From Orientallactaga sibirica (lineage: Eukaryota > Chordata > Mammalia > Rodentia > Dipodidae), in NCBI GenBank assembly GCA_036365145.1, contig JAEOAD010000040.1, positions 10,684,501 to 10,748,500 on the forward strand: a DNA stretch of 64,000 bases, read 5' to 3'. A program made the translations under genes and the position numbers. Below, piece by piece: positions 21,747 to 33,015 of the stretch. The number at the start of each line of letters is the position of its first letter. The stretch's first letter is position 1. The notes beneath the pieces are model-generated. The model was not told where the DNA came from, searched no databases, and saw only the letters and a list, made by a program, of their open reading frames with translations.

Positions 21747-23357
21747 TCATATATATTTTTGTGATTTAATTGAGATGTGAGGGAATGAGGGTGGAGTTTT
21801 GTTTCATCACAGACGAATCACTTTCGAAATGTGCTATTTACCTACCAGTAGGAATTTTACATTACAAGTTGTATTGTAGGTTAAGCCTAAATTTTTTTAA
21901 GCATCAAAAAGAGGATGGAGAGAGAACTCAGTATGACTCAAAGGTATCAGTTTATTTATGGTCATAGAGAGTCTATTAAACTCATCCTCAGGATATCCAT
22001 TTAAATATTGTATTATTGTATTATTGGTAATGTACTATTATTGCATTGAATTATTATAATATGTACTAACTTTTAAACTTTCATAATGTTCACCACAGGC
22101 TCCACCACAGGCATCAACTGTCCTTGGTACCTCTTTTCTTAGTTTTCTAGAGGTCAATTCATTCATTCTCTTTCCAACCACTCAAAAGAGGATGGCATTT
22201 GTATGACAATTAGCATTGTTAATTTCACTATTTCTAGTTTGTTGCCCTGTGGTGTTATTTGAAAGTCTAGTGTTCACAAAATATGAGATGGATGGATGTT
22301 GTCATTTCAGGTATAAATGCTGAGGTCGTCCATTCAACTATCATGCTGTTTCAGAGGTAAAGATGTTCTCTCTAATAGTACTTTACTCTTCATAACATGT
22401 TCTTACATGAATAATGCTACCATGTCCATTTATGTAAACAATCATCCATTCCCTATGATGTCTTACTCAAGAGGACCCAGTAAGTGTGAGTCGCTCTATT
22501 GGTGTACATTCTAGACAACAGCAAACCTCCCAGAGCAGTGTTTCAAGCTTCCCATTAGGACTCTTTTTCTGCAGGTATCAAAAACTGATTTCAACTTCTT
22601 TCCTTCAGAGGCTTCCATAATCCATTGTTAGTTGCATTGGCCACTGCCCTTTGCTTAACCCTACATAAAATACCTCCTTTCTGCTGAAAATGCAATGGAG
22701 AAGATAAACAGCTGTGTCTCCACAAAGTGCTGGTTATCCACACTGTTGTAAGAGACAATCCTCCATCTTCTTCATCACCTCCAACAACCTTATCTTGTTC
22801 AATTATGTTTTGGAATCAACACCAGTACCAGTTAAAGAAGAGTAACTTCTTTTAGATAGTAACTGATATGATGTACACAGACAATGTTAAATACCGTGAT
22901 ATTTCTAAACTGCTGCCAGAATCTTGAAGCACAGTCTACAACGTAAAATCTTCACACTGGCAGAAACAATATTATGCTAAGTGAAATCCACCTGTTAATT
23001 TTTATTCTGAATATACATTCTTGTTATCCATGTTTGGAACTGAAACATCCAAACCTAATTCTGAATGTCATTGTAGCCATTCATCAGAATTTCTGACCCT
23101 CTGATCCCACAGCACACAATAAGTTCTAATGTATGTAGTAAGAGGGGCTAAAAAAAGTGTGTTCTCCCCCAAAAATGTTCAAAAGTTGACACACAAGTTA
23201 CAGGTTCTTTATGTCAATGCTAGGTTGTACTCAACACAGGTAAAGACTTGGTATGTGAGTGGGAATATTTTATGGAAAACATGTATTATGATGAAAATCA
23301 AAAAGAAATGTCTGCTATGATAAGCCACCAATGTGTTGTGCTTGTAGCAGTTCTTTT
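21747..23357. other. No recognised feature
   Basis: About 1.6 kb of A+T-rich sequence with no matched repeat and no frame above 70 codons. Confidence 0.5.
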
Positions 23358-23485
23358 CTTTGTTAGGACAAAACAGCAGACTAAAAGTAGCTTATGAAAG
23401 AAAACTGTTTACTTTAGCTTATAGTTTGAGCAGGAAGTGTGTTTCACACACAATATTTAAGGAAGATATTTATTGTACTCTGAGA
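23358..23485 (-). mobile_element. MaLR-like LTR 3' end fragment
   Basis: The plus strand reads 'ttgttaggacaaaacagcag', 'gtagcttatgaaag' and 'actttagcttatagtttgag', the reverse of a MaLR polyadenylation region and 3' end. The rest of the LTR could not be followed. Confidence 0.5.
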
Positions 23486-23757
23486 AGGCAAACTTTGCTT
23501 CACACAACTCCACCCAAACCGTGATGATGTATGTCATTTCCTTACAATCAAAGTGTTAGTGATGATATCCACAGGAAAAGCACAAGGCTCAGGGTCTTAT
23601 CATTTTATCAGTGCAGCCCAAAAGGCTGGGAGAACACAGAACTCCATCCAGGATTCAGAGAGTGTTTATTAAATTACATTTTGAAACAAAATGGACTACA
23701 GAGCAAACTGGAAAGTTTCATTGTCTGGGTGGTTAGCACATATGAAGGGCATAACCA

Positions 23758-24080
23758 CTGTGATAGCTAATTTTGGTGTCAACATAGAGTATGTAGGAAG
23801 AAGATTAATATGTAAAGGGTGAATGCTTAGTTAAGCAGTTGACCATGCATGCTGTGGATGGGAACCATCCAGTTATTTAAGGTTTCAACTGAACAGAGGA
23901 AAAGTGTCCCCAAGCTCCGTTTTCCCCACCAGCATGTGAAGTGTGGAACTTTATTTGGCCATTCTCTTTTTAGGGTTCCTGTCTTCTAGCTCACAGTGTC
24001 AATTTATATTTGCCAACCTCCTTAACTGAGAGATGCAAGGCCTTCCAATAATCTCTCTGTGCCCATCTATGGCTTCCTTG
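23758..24080 (+). mobile_element. ERVL-type LTR (MLT2-like)
   Basis: Starts 'tgtgatagctaattttggtg', followed by 'tcaac', the conserved 5' end of MLT2-like ERVL LTRs. Then come 'gttaagcagttgaccatg', 'gggaaccatccagttattta' and 'caactgaacagagg' in the right order. The 3' end is diverged and merges into (TG)- and (CA)-rich sequence. Confidence 0.6.
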
Positions 24081-24308
24081 TTCTCATTGTCTGTCTGTTT
24101 CTGTGTGTATATGTGTGACTTTGTGTGATTGAGAATATATGTACACACACACACACGCACACTCTTTCATTTATGCATGCTTAAGATACACACTGTAAAT
24201 GACCAAGATGAATTAAGATATAAAACTGAGAAGTCACATCATCCCTTTTGCCCAGACTACCTTTATCTGAGCATCCACTCCATTATTAAAAAAAAAAAAA
24301 AAAAAAAA

Positions 24309-24434
24309 GAGCCGGGCACTTGGGAGGCAGACGTAGGAGGAATGCCATGAGTTCGAGGCCACCCTGAGAATACAGAGTAAATTCCAGGTTAGTCTGGGCT
24401 AGAGTGAGACCCTACCTCGAAATTCCCCAAAAAA
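24309..24434 (+). mobile_element. B1-type SINE with internal deletion
   Basis: The first bases gccgggc join directly to cacttgggaggcag, so about 27 bp that would hold the A box are missing. The rest is a normal B1 ('gagttcgaggccaccctgag', 'agaccctacctcgaaa'). An A run of 22 bases lies immediately upstream. Confidence 0.92.
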
Positions 24435-24482
24435 GAAAGAAAGAAAGAAAGAGAGAAAGAAAGAAAGAAAGAAAAAAAGAAG
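24435..24482. repeat. (GAAA)n microsatellite
   Basis: Expanded A-rich tail of the preceding B1. Confidence 0.9.
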
Positions 24483-25166
24483 GAAATCCAAAGTGTTTAT
24501 TGTGGCATTTGTGAAGCTTATATTTTCCCTCACACATAACAATTTTGTTGAATCACTGCTTGCTAGTCAGTTACTGTATTTATTTTCCAATGTAATTATT
24601 TTCTATTAATGCAATTGGAGTTTTGGCTAGAAAATACTAAATACTCTAGATAGACAATTACATTTATTTATTACGTATGTGTACTGTAGCCTCAAACTCA
24701 GTTTCCCCCCTATCAAACTGTGTCAACCTTCTGGGTCAAGATAAAAGGATGCATGTTTATACAATTTATAGAATAATAAATAAATCAAATTAGTGAATTA
24801 CATCCAGTAGTTTATAGTTCATTTTATAACACGGATAGTACATGAGCCAATTAATATACACATATATTCAAATAACATAAAAATAAGTTGATCTGCCGAA
24901 GGGGAGAGACTGTGTTCAGGTACAACATGAACACCTGACTACATTGCAAAATATATGTTTTCTCTCTTATCTAATTATATGTCACCACTTTCTCCTTTCA
25001 TCATATAGAATGAGGACTTTTTATTTATTCTCTGGGTTGTCTTGTATATTCTGCATACCTTTCTCAGTGCAGTTCATTTTTATTAGATTTATTTATACCT
25101 TACAAATTTATCTCAGGCTTGCTTTATTCCCATATTTATGTGTCTTAAAGTCACGAAGGAACATAT
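24483..25166. other. No recognised feature
   Basis: A+T-rich unassigned sequence. Confidence 0.5.
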
Positions 25167-25598
25167 TTGAAAAAAAATAATTGCTTTGTGTATAGATTTG
25201 CATTTTTTCCACCTGTCTGTAGTGGAGTCTTTATTGCAAACAGAAACAACAAAAATTATTCCACTAAAATCTCCGACCCTTTCCTTCCTTCAAGTTGCAT
25301 TGACATCTGGCAGAGGAGAATCCTGCAGTCATTTCCCAGAAAGGCTGCCAAATATGACAGCAGGAAAAGAACAAAGCGTATACTCTCTCGCGCAACAAAA
25401 AGCCCAATACCTAATGACATCCATAACTGGCTGGAGAAAGCAAGTGATGATGTGACCGTCCAGAGTGTTGTCAGGTGTTCTAGGAAATGGAGCGGGTCTG
25501 TCAGGAGAAGAGATTCCCTCCTGGGTAAGGTGCTATTCTGCTCACCCATGAGTAATATCACTCATTTTATAGAACAGCTATGTTGGGGTCCCCCCTAG
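25167..25598 (+). pseudogene. Open frame, possible pogo-like transposase C-terminus
   Basis: A 143-codon frame whose residues about 83-108 read NDIHNWLEKASDDVTVQSVVRC, then SRKW, after a basic stretch (RKRTKR). Spacing of W, A, V, the VV pair and RK resembles the C-terminal tail of pogo/Tigger-type transposases and their domesticated relatives (W...EAW..V....I..SF.KC). The usual S-F and C-G residues are replaced. The catalytic DDE domain is not seen upstream. Its last six codons fall inside the ERV LTR that begins at 25581, so the real frame is cut. It could equally be a chance frame. There is no evidence that it is expressed. Confidence 0.28.
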
Positions 25599-25951
25599 GG
25601 CCAGCCCAGGAGGGACTGCAGGGTCTCTGCAGAAATGGAGGTGACAGGCGGAGTCACGACACAGATTCCGGGAGTTGGGGGGGGGGATGCAGCAGAGGGC
25701 GAGCTGTTCCTTTATTGAGGAAGTACACGGAGTTTTAAGGGGCTTGGCTGGCCATTGTATGGGGTGGTCCCCTTTTTGTGACCAATGACAGCCTGTCTCC
25801 AAACAGATTATCTCGTAGCAGGTTTCTCGGGAGCATGGGACTGTAGCTATTGTCATGCCAGGCCTGGGCAGAATGCCATGTTCACAGAAGCCACTTCCTG
25901 GTTTCTCTGCCATGCGGTCTGGCTAGGGCCAGGCCTGCATTGAGCCATACA
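25581..25951 (-). mobile_element. Class II (ERVK-like) solo LTR
   Basis: On the minus strand the LTR runs from TGTATGGCTC to GGGACCCCAACA with AATAAA (plus-strand TTTATT at 25711-25716). CAGCTA flanks it exactly at 25575-25580 and 25952-25957, the 6-bp duplication typical of class II retroviruses. No internal region is present, so it is a solo LTR left by LTR-LTR recombination. Intact ends suggest it is fairly young. Confidence 0.9.
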
Positions 25952-25957
25952 CAGCTA

Positions 25958-26699
25958 CTACTCAGGTTGGGCAATTTCATCGTTACAAGCACCTTGCGGG
26001 TACATTCTCCACAGAAGGACTGAGAAACATGGAAGAAGGCAACACACGCATCGTGGGCGCTCTCCTTTATATGCAGTTTGAGGGCTTTTCAAGGTTTTAC
26101 AGGTGGCAGTTTGATTTCCAAACTGAGGCACTGCAGGCAAGAAAACTGATGTTTTTACTCTAGACTTTTGGGAAGTGTTTTTAAATGTCTCCTTGGGATT
26201 GTAATATTTTGTCTGGGAGGGAAGTTGGAGGCTCATTAAGCTTACAAAGCTTTGACCCACGAGGCGGTTCCCTGAATATACCACTTACAGAAATAAGCGG
26301 TAAACAGTTTGTGGGGAGAGGAGATTCTTCAGTGGTGTAGCTGCTTCCAGATGCTGGGGGAATCCGGTGAGGCAGCCTTGGTGAGTCATCACACACGTGG
26401 AAGGGTTCCGGGATGTGGCTGCCCAGCATCCCCCATGTTCCTTCATGTAAGCCCAGAAAACTCCCTCGTTCATCTAGCTGGACTTCCATGGAATCCTTTC
26501 TTGGAATTGCTGTTGCGGTATGTAACTATTTAATAGTCTCAATAAGACAAGTCAGTCAAGAAGAGGTGAATAGAATTATACAAAACGGTCAAGGTAGAGC
26601 ACCCCACGATGAAGCACTGCCGGCATTATTGTATGGCGGAGCGAGACAGGAAAACACAAGTCTTTACTCCTTTTTCTCTTGCATAGGATGTTCTCAAGC
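25958..26699. other. Unassigned sequence
   Basis: Overlapping frames of about 100 codons occur on both strands without recognisable motifs. Parts may belong to the LTR whose 3' end follows. Confidence 0.4.
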
Positions 26700-26812
26700 A
26701 AATTAGGACTCTACCTTAGTGGGTCCTTGACATTGGATCAGAACTGTAAACCAAAATAAAGCTCTTTTCTTTATAAAGTTACTCAACCTCAGTTACTATG
26801 GCAACATGAAGC
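26700..26812 (+). mobile_element. MaLR LTR 3' end
   Basis: 'actgtaaaccaaaataaagc', then 'ataaagttactcaacctcag', then 'actatggcaaca' is the polyadenylation region and 3' end of a MaLR LTR. The 5' portion is not recognisable. Confidence 0.65.
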
Positions 26813-28444
26813 AGGGAAATATACCTTATGAATTCCTCTCAATAAAGTAAATTCCACATTTTATAAAGTGAGATATGTTGCTCTTTCCATTCCTTCCCGT
26901 TTTCTGATGTATCTTGTTTTGAAATTTATTTTTTTTCTATAATCTTTTAAATATCTTTTAGTATTAGATTCATCTCTTGTGTACTCCATTGGAAACTAAC
27001 TCCCATAACTTCAAAGACATTTATTTTCCCCTTAATATTCATGACTTATTTCCTTCCCTTTTAATTTTCTTATGATGAAAAACTTCTGACCAGTTTTGTG
27101 GACCCTAGATGTTATACCGGAAGCTGCTGCTGGGTGGAGAAGAAATAGATGAGTGGCAAGAGCAAATGTGAATACAAGTGCAGAATAAATGAGAAAAAGC
27201 AAGAGTCCCAGTTTTCATTGATTTCCATACTGAGCCAATTAACAGACTCGGAAACTCGCCAATGAAGACGAGGCTTCTGCCAGAGAGCCATGCATGCTAT
27301 ACTCTATGCACCCGCCTTTCCAAAAGGGCACCTTTTACCTGGGTAACTGGTAAAGAAGGACATAACCAGGACTTTGTGAACTACTGGGCATTGGAACTAA
27401 ACCCACACCAATTTCAGGGGTCCCAAAATGTCACTGTGGTCTGTGAGAAGAGGAGTTCAAGGAGGTCAGGTAATCAATGGAGTTTTAGTTCAAATTTGTC
27501 TTACAGTCTAACACTGTGCCCCCACATTACTCTAGTTACTTCACAAGTTCCAGAAAACATAACTGGAATAGACACAGTCAGTGAATGGTGAAATCCTCAC
27601 ATTAAAGAGCCTTTTCTTTCCTTAGTCACTTCTCAGACTGTAAATGAAAATTTCAAATTTGCAGCACATTATTCGAATTCTCCTTATCAGATGTATTTCT
27701 TTGTCATACAGTCTCATGTCACTCTACATTTCTTGTTCAGTTCCTGGGCTTATTCATAAATTCTTAGTTATTTACCACTTACCAACTGAAAGCCTATCTG
27801 GGCTTACTATATTGTTAATTCCAAGGGAAGGGGTCTATCAGCTTCACAGTTGCATTCTACTTATTTTCATTGCAATGAAAGGCTATTTAATCATTACTTA
27901 TCAACTGGATATGAGCATGAATATATTTTTTATTTGACTTACAGCCTCATGTGTTCATATGTAAAGACTTACACATATCTATAAATATTTAATGTATTTG
28001 ATACTTATTGTGTGCTTTCTTGCTTACTCTCTCTTCTTGTTCCATGATCCTCTCAAAGCTTTCATCCTCTCTTCTAGATTTGGAAAGTGATTCTTTACAG
28101 CTCTTTGTCTACATTGTACTTTTACATTTCAATTTGTAGCAGAGAAGTATTTTCACCCCTATTCTTGAACTTCTCATATTGTTTATTTTTTTTTTCTTTT
28201 CGATATCCACTTACATTAAACTTCAAAAGGTGCTTGAGTGGGAACTGAGGAAACGTGGAGGATAAAATATTGGAAGTAACATGAAACAATCTAGTCACGC
28301 AGAAATATTATTATGCTTCCTGAGAGTGAAAAATTCTCAGTATTCAGAGCATTTAATACTTTGAGTACAAACGCTCTAATTTTATCCATTATTTTTAAGG
28401 TTAAGCTGTATATTCTACTATTTCCTAAATCTCATCTTTTTCCT
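26813..28444. other. No recognised feature
   Basis: About 1.6 kb. A 109-codon frame at 27262-27591 has no motif that I can name. Confidence 0.45.
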
Positions 28445-28650
28445 TGTTTATATTTTATTTATTTATTTGGAAGGAGAGAAAGACAGAGAGAGAAGAATGG
28501 GATGGGTATGTCAGTGCCTCTTGTTGCTACAAACAAACTCCAGATACAGTTGCTATTTTGTACATCTGGCTTTATATGGCTACTGGAAAATTAAATCTTG
28601 ACCATCAAGCTTTGCATGTAAGTGCCTTTAACCACTGAGCAATTTCCCAT
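28445..28650 (-). mobile_element. tRNA-derived SINE (B2-like head), diverged
   Basis: On the plus strand the order is the tail (tattttatttatttatttgg), a weak GA tract, 'caaactccagatac', 'tttgtacatctggctttat' and a decayed head 'accactgagcaatttccc'. Confidence 0.85.
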
Positions 28651-28829
28651 TTGTCATATATTTCTCTTATCTATTTCTTTTCATTATTTGAAGTATCAAA
28701 CTTACTAACTCACTCTTATGTTACCATGTCATTTATCGTCTCTCTATTCTTATGTACTGTGTGATAAACACTGTTAAACACTAAGAGAGCAGTATGACCT
28801 TATAACAAAAATATTTTTCTTCTATTTTT

Positions 28830-28906
28830 TAAAAAATATTTTAATTAATTTATTTGCAATGAGAGGGAGGGAGAGAGAAAAAGAGAAGAGGGAGAGAGAT
28901 GAAGAC

Positions 28907-28941
<35 letters not shown>

Positions 28942-29105
28942 GAACGAAATAGAACGGATATGCTAGGGCCTTTAGCCATTGCAAGCAAAGTCCAAATGCA
29001 TGTGTCACTTTGTGCATCTGACTTCACATGGGTACTGGGAAACTGAACCCAGGTTAGTAGGCTTTGCAGGCAAGTGCCTCAACTTTTTAGTCATCACTCT
29101 AGCCC
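28830..29105 (-). mobile_element. tRNA-derived SINE (B2-like head)
   Basis: Full-length copy with a long GA tract (28915-28938). A perfect 16-bp duplication, tttttcttctattttt, lies at 28814-28829 and 29106-29121. Confidence 0.95.
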
Positions 29106-29121
29106 TTTTTCTTCTATTTTT

Positions 29122-30413
29122 AATGGCCCACCTTACAAACCAAAGATTAGTTTTACTGGCATATCTTATGGTTTGATATCAAGGCATGGAATATATTAAC
29201 AATATAAATAACCCAATTCTCATGTCATGAAACATAAAAATTGATCCTCTGAATAGTGTTGCACTGGGTGATTAGAATGCATTATCCACGTTCACACTCA
29301 GAGACTGTGTTTTCTGCTAAAGAGCTTCAGAATTAGAAACGGAAACCAAGCCCAGCTAACAGACAGCTTGCTTCACATACGTTCTTTGGTCAGGGATCTG
29401 TTGTTGATCCAAAGTATGCAGCAAAGGAAAGGAATCTCCCTAAAACACTTTATTTCTCCCAAGATCAAGTCATAATCAGGGAATGGGGACATATCTCCAC
29501 ACTCAGTTTTTTTTTTTTTTTTTTCCCAAATCCAGCTACTCTTTACTTGAAAGCCAATACTCAGGAGAGGTGATTTAATGGGAATTTATGAAGCATAGTC
29601 AAGGATTGCCACCATGAAAAGACAGGGGAAGTTATTGCCCCCTATGTTCCCAAGACAACTGACACAGGGCTCAGGGAGGGTTAATGGGAGGGAAGGAAGG
29701 AGCAGCGGGGACGTGGTTGGAAGGCAATGTGCTTAGTTAGTGTCTTCATGAAATGGAGTGCATGTTTTCTTTATTTTTTTAACTTTTGCCTGCTGTCTCA
29801 AATACAGCAATTGATCTTGACCTCCTGAGACTTACTCCTATAATTATTTAGGCAAACATATTACTTTTCTATAAGTTAATCCTCATAATGTGCATCCTTT
29901 GTGTCAATGAACAAGACTGTATAATACAGAAGGATATTACAACATCACCTTTGATCTCAGGGTCAGCAGAGATTCCGAGCTTTGCATAAGTGAAGTGAAG
30001 GAAAATCATTCAGAGTAAATTATCTTAATCATTTATTTATGTTGTTTTCCTTTGGAGTGAGACTGTCATCCTGTGAAAGGAAGATAATTCAAGGTACCAT
30101 TGTATTGTGGCAATTAAAAAAACATGATGTATTTGTCAATTTGTTCTTTTAAATGAGTTTCCTATTTCCTATGTGCTAAGTAAAATATAAAAAGTATATA
30201 CATTTACAGTTAATGTGATTATTTGATGGGAAATACCTCACTTTTGATTACTCATATACTCATAGAATACACATGATATTTCTTATATAATAAAATATGA
30301 GTGACAGAATGATGTCTAGAGCATACAGCTAAAAAGTATTGTTTTTCTTCACAACCAAAAGATATTTATTGTAAGTGGCCCTGACAACTTTTATTAAGTA
30401 AACCACCCAAGGC
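29122..30413. other. No gene recognised; T run at 29507-29524
   Basis: The T run could be the tail of a minus-strand retrocopy, but no source gene or target-site duplication was found. Confidence 0.45.
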
Positions 30414-30431
30414 TTTGCAGGTGAGTTTATT

Positions 30432-30581
30432 TTTTGGGGGGTTTTCGAGGTAGGGTTTCACTCTGGTCCAGGCTGACCTGGAATTAACTATGTAGTCTCA
30501 GGGTGGCCTCGAACTCATGGCAATCCTCCTACCACTGCCTCCCGAGTTCTGGGATTAAAGGCATGTGCCACCACGCCCGGC
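30432..30581 (-). mobile_element. B1-type SINE, full length
   Basis: Ends on the plus strand with 'aaaggcatgtgccaccacgc', then 'ccggc', an almost unmutated B1 head with CpGs kept. The duplication tttgcaggtgagttt (30414-30428) versus ttcgcaggtcagttt (30582-30596) matches at 13 of 15. Confidence 0.96.
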
Positions 30582-30596
30582 TTCGCAGGTCAGTTT

Positions 30597-31369
30597 TAAT
30601 GTGAATTTATGTGGTTTAATTGTTCTTATATATAGTGGCATGTATCAAATACTGATTCATTTGTCTTTTGTGTCACAATAATATTAAAAAATACTTATCA
30701 TATCTTGCCATAAGTAATGTTATTTTGGAACTGCAAAACCTGAAATTTAGGAATAGCAGAAACATCATCTGTAAGTTTACTACAAAAGTAACTAATTGAG
30801 TTTATTTTACTATTTAATATATGATTTTTCCAACACTAAAAACATTATAATGTAGTATTTGTTTAACATCAAGAATAATCATTTAATTTAATATCTCCTT
30901 CTTGTGAAAAGTATGTAAAATAAGGTAATGTGGTATAGCTGATGTCATTACTTAAGGAATCAAGCTAAGAAAATGAAAACATCTCTACATGAATAGAGTC
31001 TGGTTCATCATATAATCAAATCACAGATCATGTGAAATGCTAATGTATTATTACTGCATTCAATTCATATCATGACACAAATTAGAACAGGCCTGCAGTA
31101 GTATAGCCAAAACAGAGGATAGTTTAACATGAAATAAACTGGACAAATATTTTTATGCTAAATAAATTGAGTTACTTAAATATAGTAGACAGAATCTTGG
31201 GAGAGATTAGAAGGAAAAAAGAAGAAATAAAAATCCATTACTTCCTAGAAAATCACTCTTAAATATGTGTTTTAAATTGCACATGTTAACATGATAGATA
31301 CAGTGGGAGATAAGTTAGTATTACCTGGCTTTGAATTATTGTGTAGTGTTTAAGGTATAGTTTGCATGC
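30597..31369. other. No recognised feature
   Basis: A+T-rich unassigned sequence. Confidence 0.5.
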
Positions 31370-31670
31370 AATTTTCTGTGTGTGTGCGTGTGCATGTGTG
31401 ATGTTTGTTCTATGTATGGGCACACAGGCAGTGCAGTATACATGTGAAGGTCAGAGGACAACTTATTTTTTGTTTGCTGTTGTAAACATCAGGGTATATG
31501 ACTCAAGTGCCGCAGGATTCTCCTGAGTTTGTCTCCCATTGCAGTTGTTGCATTAGGACTACAGACTATTCCACTTGCATACATCAGCTTTTGATCAGGT
31601 CTGAGCATGCATTATCAGTCTCCTGCCTCAGTTTCCCAAGTATGTTAGATTATGTACCAGTGTCTAGTAA
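31370..31670 (-). mobile_element. Ancient rodent SINE-derived element
   Basis: 'gtgtgtgcgtgtgcatgtg', 'acatgtgaaggtcagaggac' with 'aactt', and 'tcctgcctcagtttcccaag' occur in the order known from old rodent B4/RSINE-type repeats read on the reverse strand. The exact family is not certain. Confidence 0.5.
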
Positions 31671-31834
31671 AATCCATCTCTTTTGATTTTTCAACATACT
31701 AACATTTTCTCTTATCAAATAGACAAATATACCACAAGCATTTCCTCCTTCAAATATTTTAAATACATTAGCTTAACATGTGTACAAGAATTTGTAACCC
31801 AAGAAAAGAAACAAAACCTAATACAGATCAAAAT

Positions 31835-31839
<5 letters not shown>

Positions 31840-31880
<41 letters not shown>
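31840..31880. repeat. (TG)n microsatellite
   Basis: About 19 TG units directly before the tail of the next SINE. Confidence 0.96.
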
Positions 31881-31883
<3 letters not shown>

Positions 31884-32070
31884 AAGAGCAAGAGACACAG
31901 AGAGAAACAGAGAGGGAGTAAGTATGGACACATTAGGGCCTCTGGCCACCACAAACTCCAGAAGCGTGCACCACTGTGCATGTGGCTTTACTTGGGTACT
32001 GGAAAATTGAACCTTTGCCATCAGGCTTTACAAGCAAGTGTCTTTAACTGCAAAGCCATCTCTTCAGCAC
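31881..32070 (-). mobile_element. tRNA-derived SINE (B2-like head)
   Basis: Plus-strand order: a short degenerate GA tract, 'cacattagggcctctggcca', 'tgcatgtggctttacttggg' and the head 'ctgcaaagccatctcttcag'. Moderately diverged. Confidence 0.88.
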
Positions 32071-33015
32071 CAAATAATTATTCAAAAATGTCAAATGTCT
32101 CTATATGTCAGAAAGGACGAAATTTGAGGTCTGATACTGTCATTGAAAACTTCCTTCCAAAGTGAAATCCCCATTATTTTTTCATGTATATATTACAGGG
32201 CAAAATTTTCCACTCTAACAAAAGTCCTATTCACTGCAATTCTGTCTGCTCCCCTTCCTTGCAAATGCTTGCTTCACATCTATATCTGGCAAAAGAATTT
32301 CATTCTTTGCTTTAAAAATTCCCTCTGGAAATAATTGAGAATAAAATCAAAGAAGCAGGGAGGCACAGTGGAGTATTTGTCATCTACTTTGCTTACCTTC
32401 TTCAATAAGAACTTTAAAGACACATTTTTGGAAGTAAGATAAAGTAGAAAAGATCCCCACACACATGACTGATCATACTTGTTCAAAAGCTGTGGCCACT
32501 TGATACCTATATCCTGAAGTTCCTATTTTAATATTATCAGTAACCTGGAAAATGGCTTTCTTAACTAATAATAGATTGTTCTCTAATTTAATATATATTA
32601 TTTGGTTCCTTGCCATCTAATGTGGCTAATTATTCAGGGTTGACATTCTGGTGATTTTTTTCATTTCATTTAGCATGGAATGTGATTTTAAAATTTTGTT
32701 ACAAATTTTACAAATTCCACTTCTAAATCATCTTTGCATGCTAATCAATTAAGATTTTTATTCCTTTATTTTCTTGAATTTGATTCCCAAATATACTGCC
32801 CTTTTATATTAAGTATTTCCTTTTGAAAAAGAAAATGAAGGCTACCAGGTACATGATGAAATGTTATGCCCTCACTCACCTCTGAATTATGTCTGTTACA
32901 TAAAACTATTACTTGGAAAGCATTGGCATCTATTCAACCCCACACCAGTTACTTATTATAGATCAAAGAAACAACTACACTAAAGTAGAATGCAGTGAAC
33001 CAGAGCGTTTAGTGG
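32071..33015. other. No recognised feature
   Basis: A+T-rich unassigned sequence up to the minisatellite. Confidence 0.5.

Noticed and set aside
25578..25913. 111-codon minus frame
   Set aside because: It lies within the class II solo LTR, which does not encode protein.
29507..29740. Minus-strand retrocopy suggested by an 18-base T run
   Set aside because: No AATAAA at the expected distance, no recognisable source gene and no flanking duplication.
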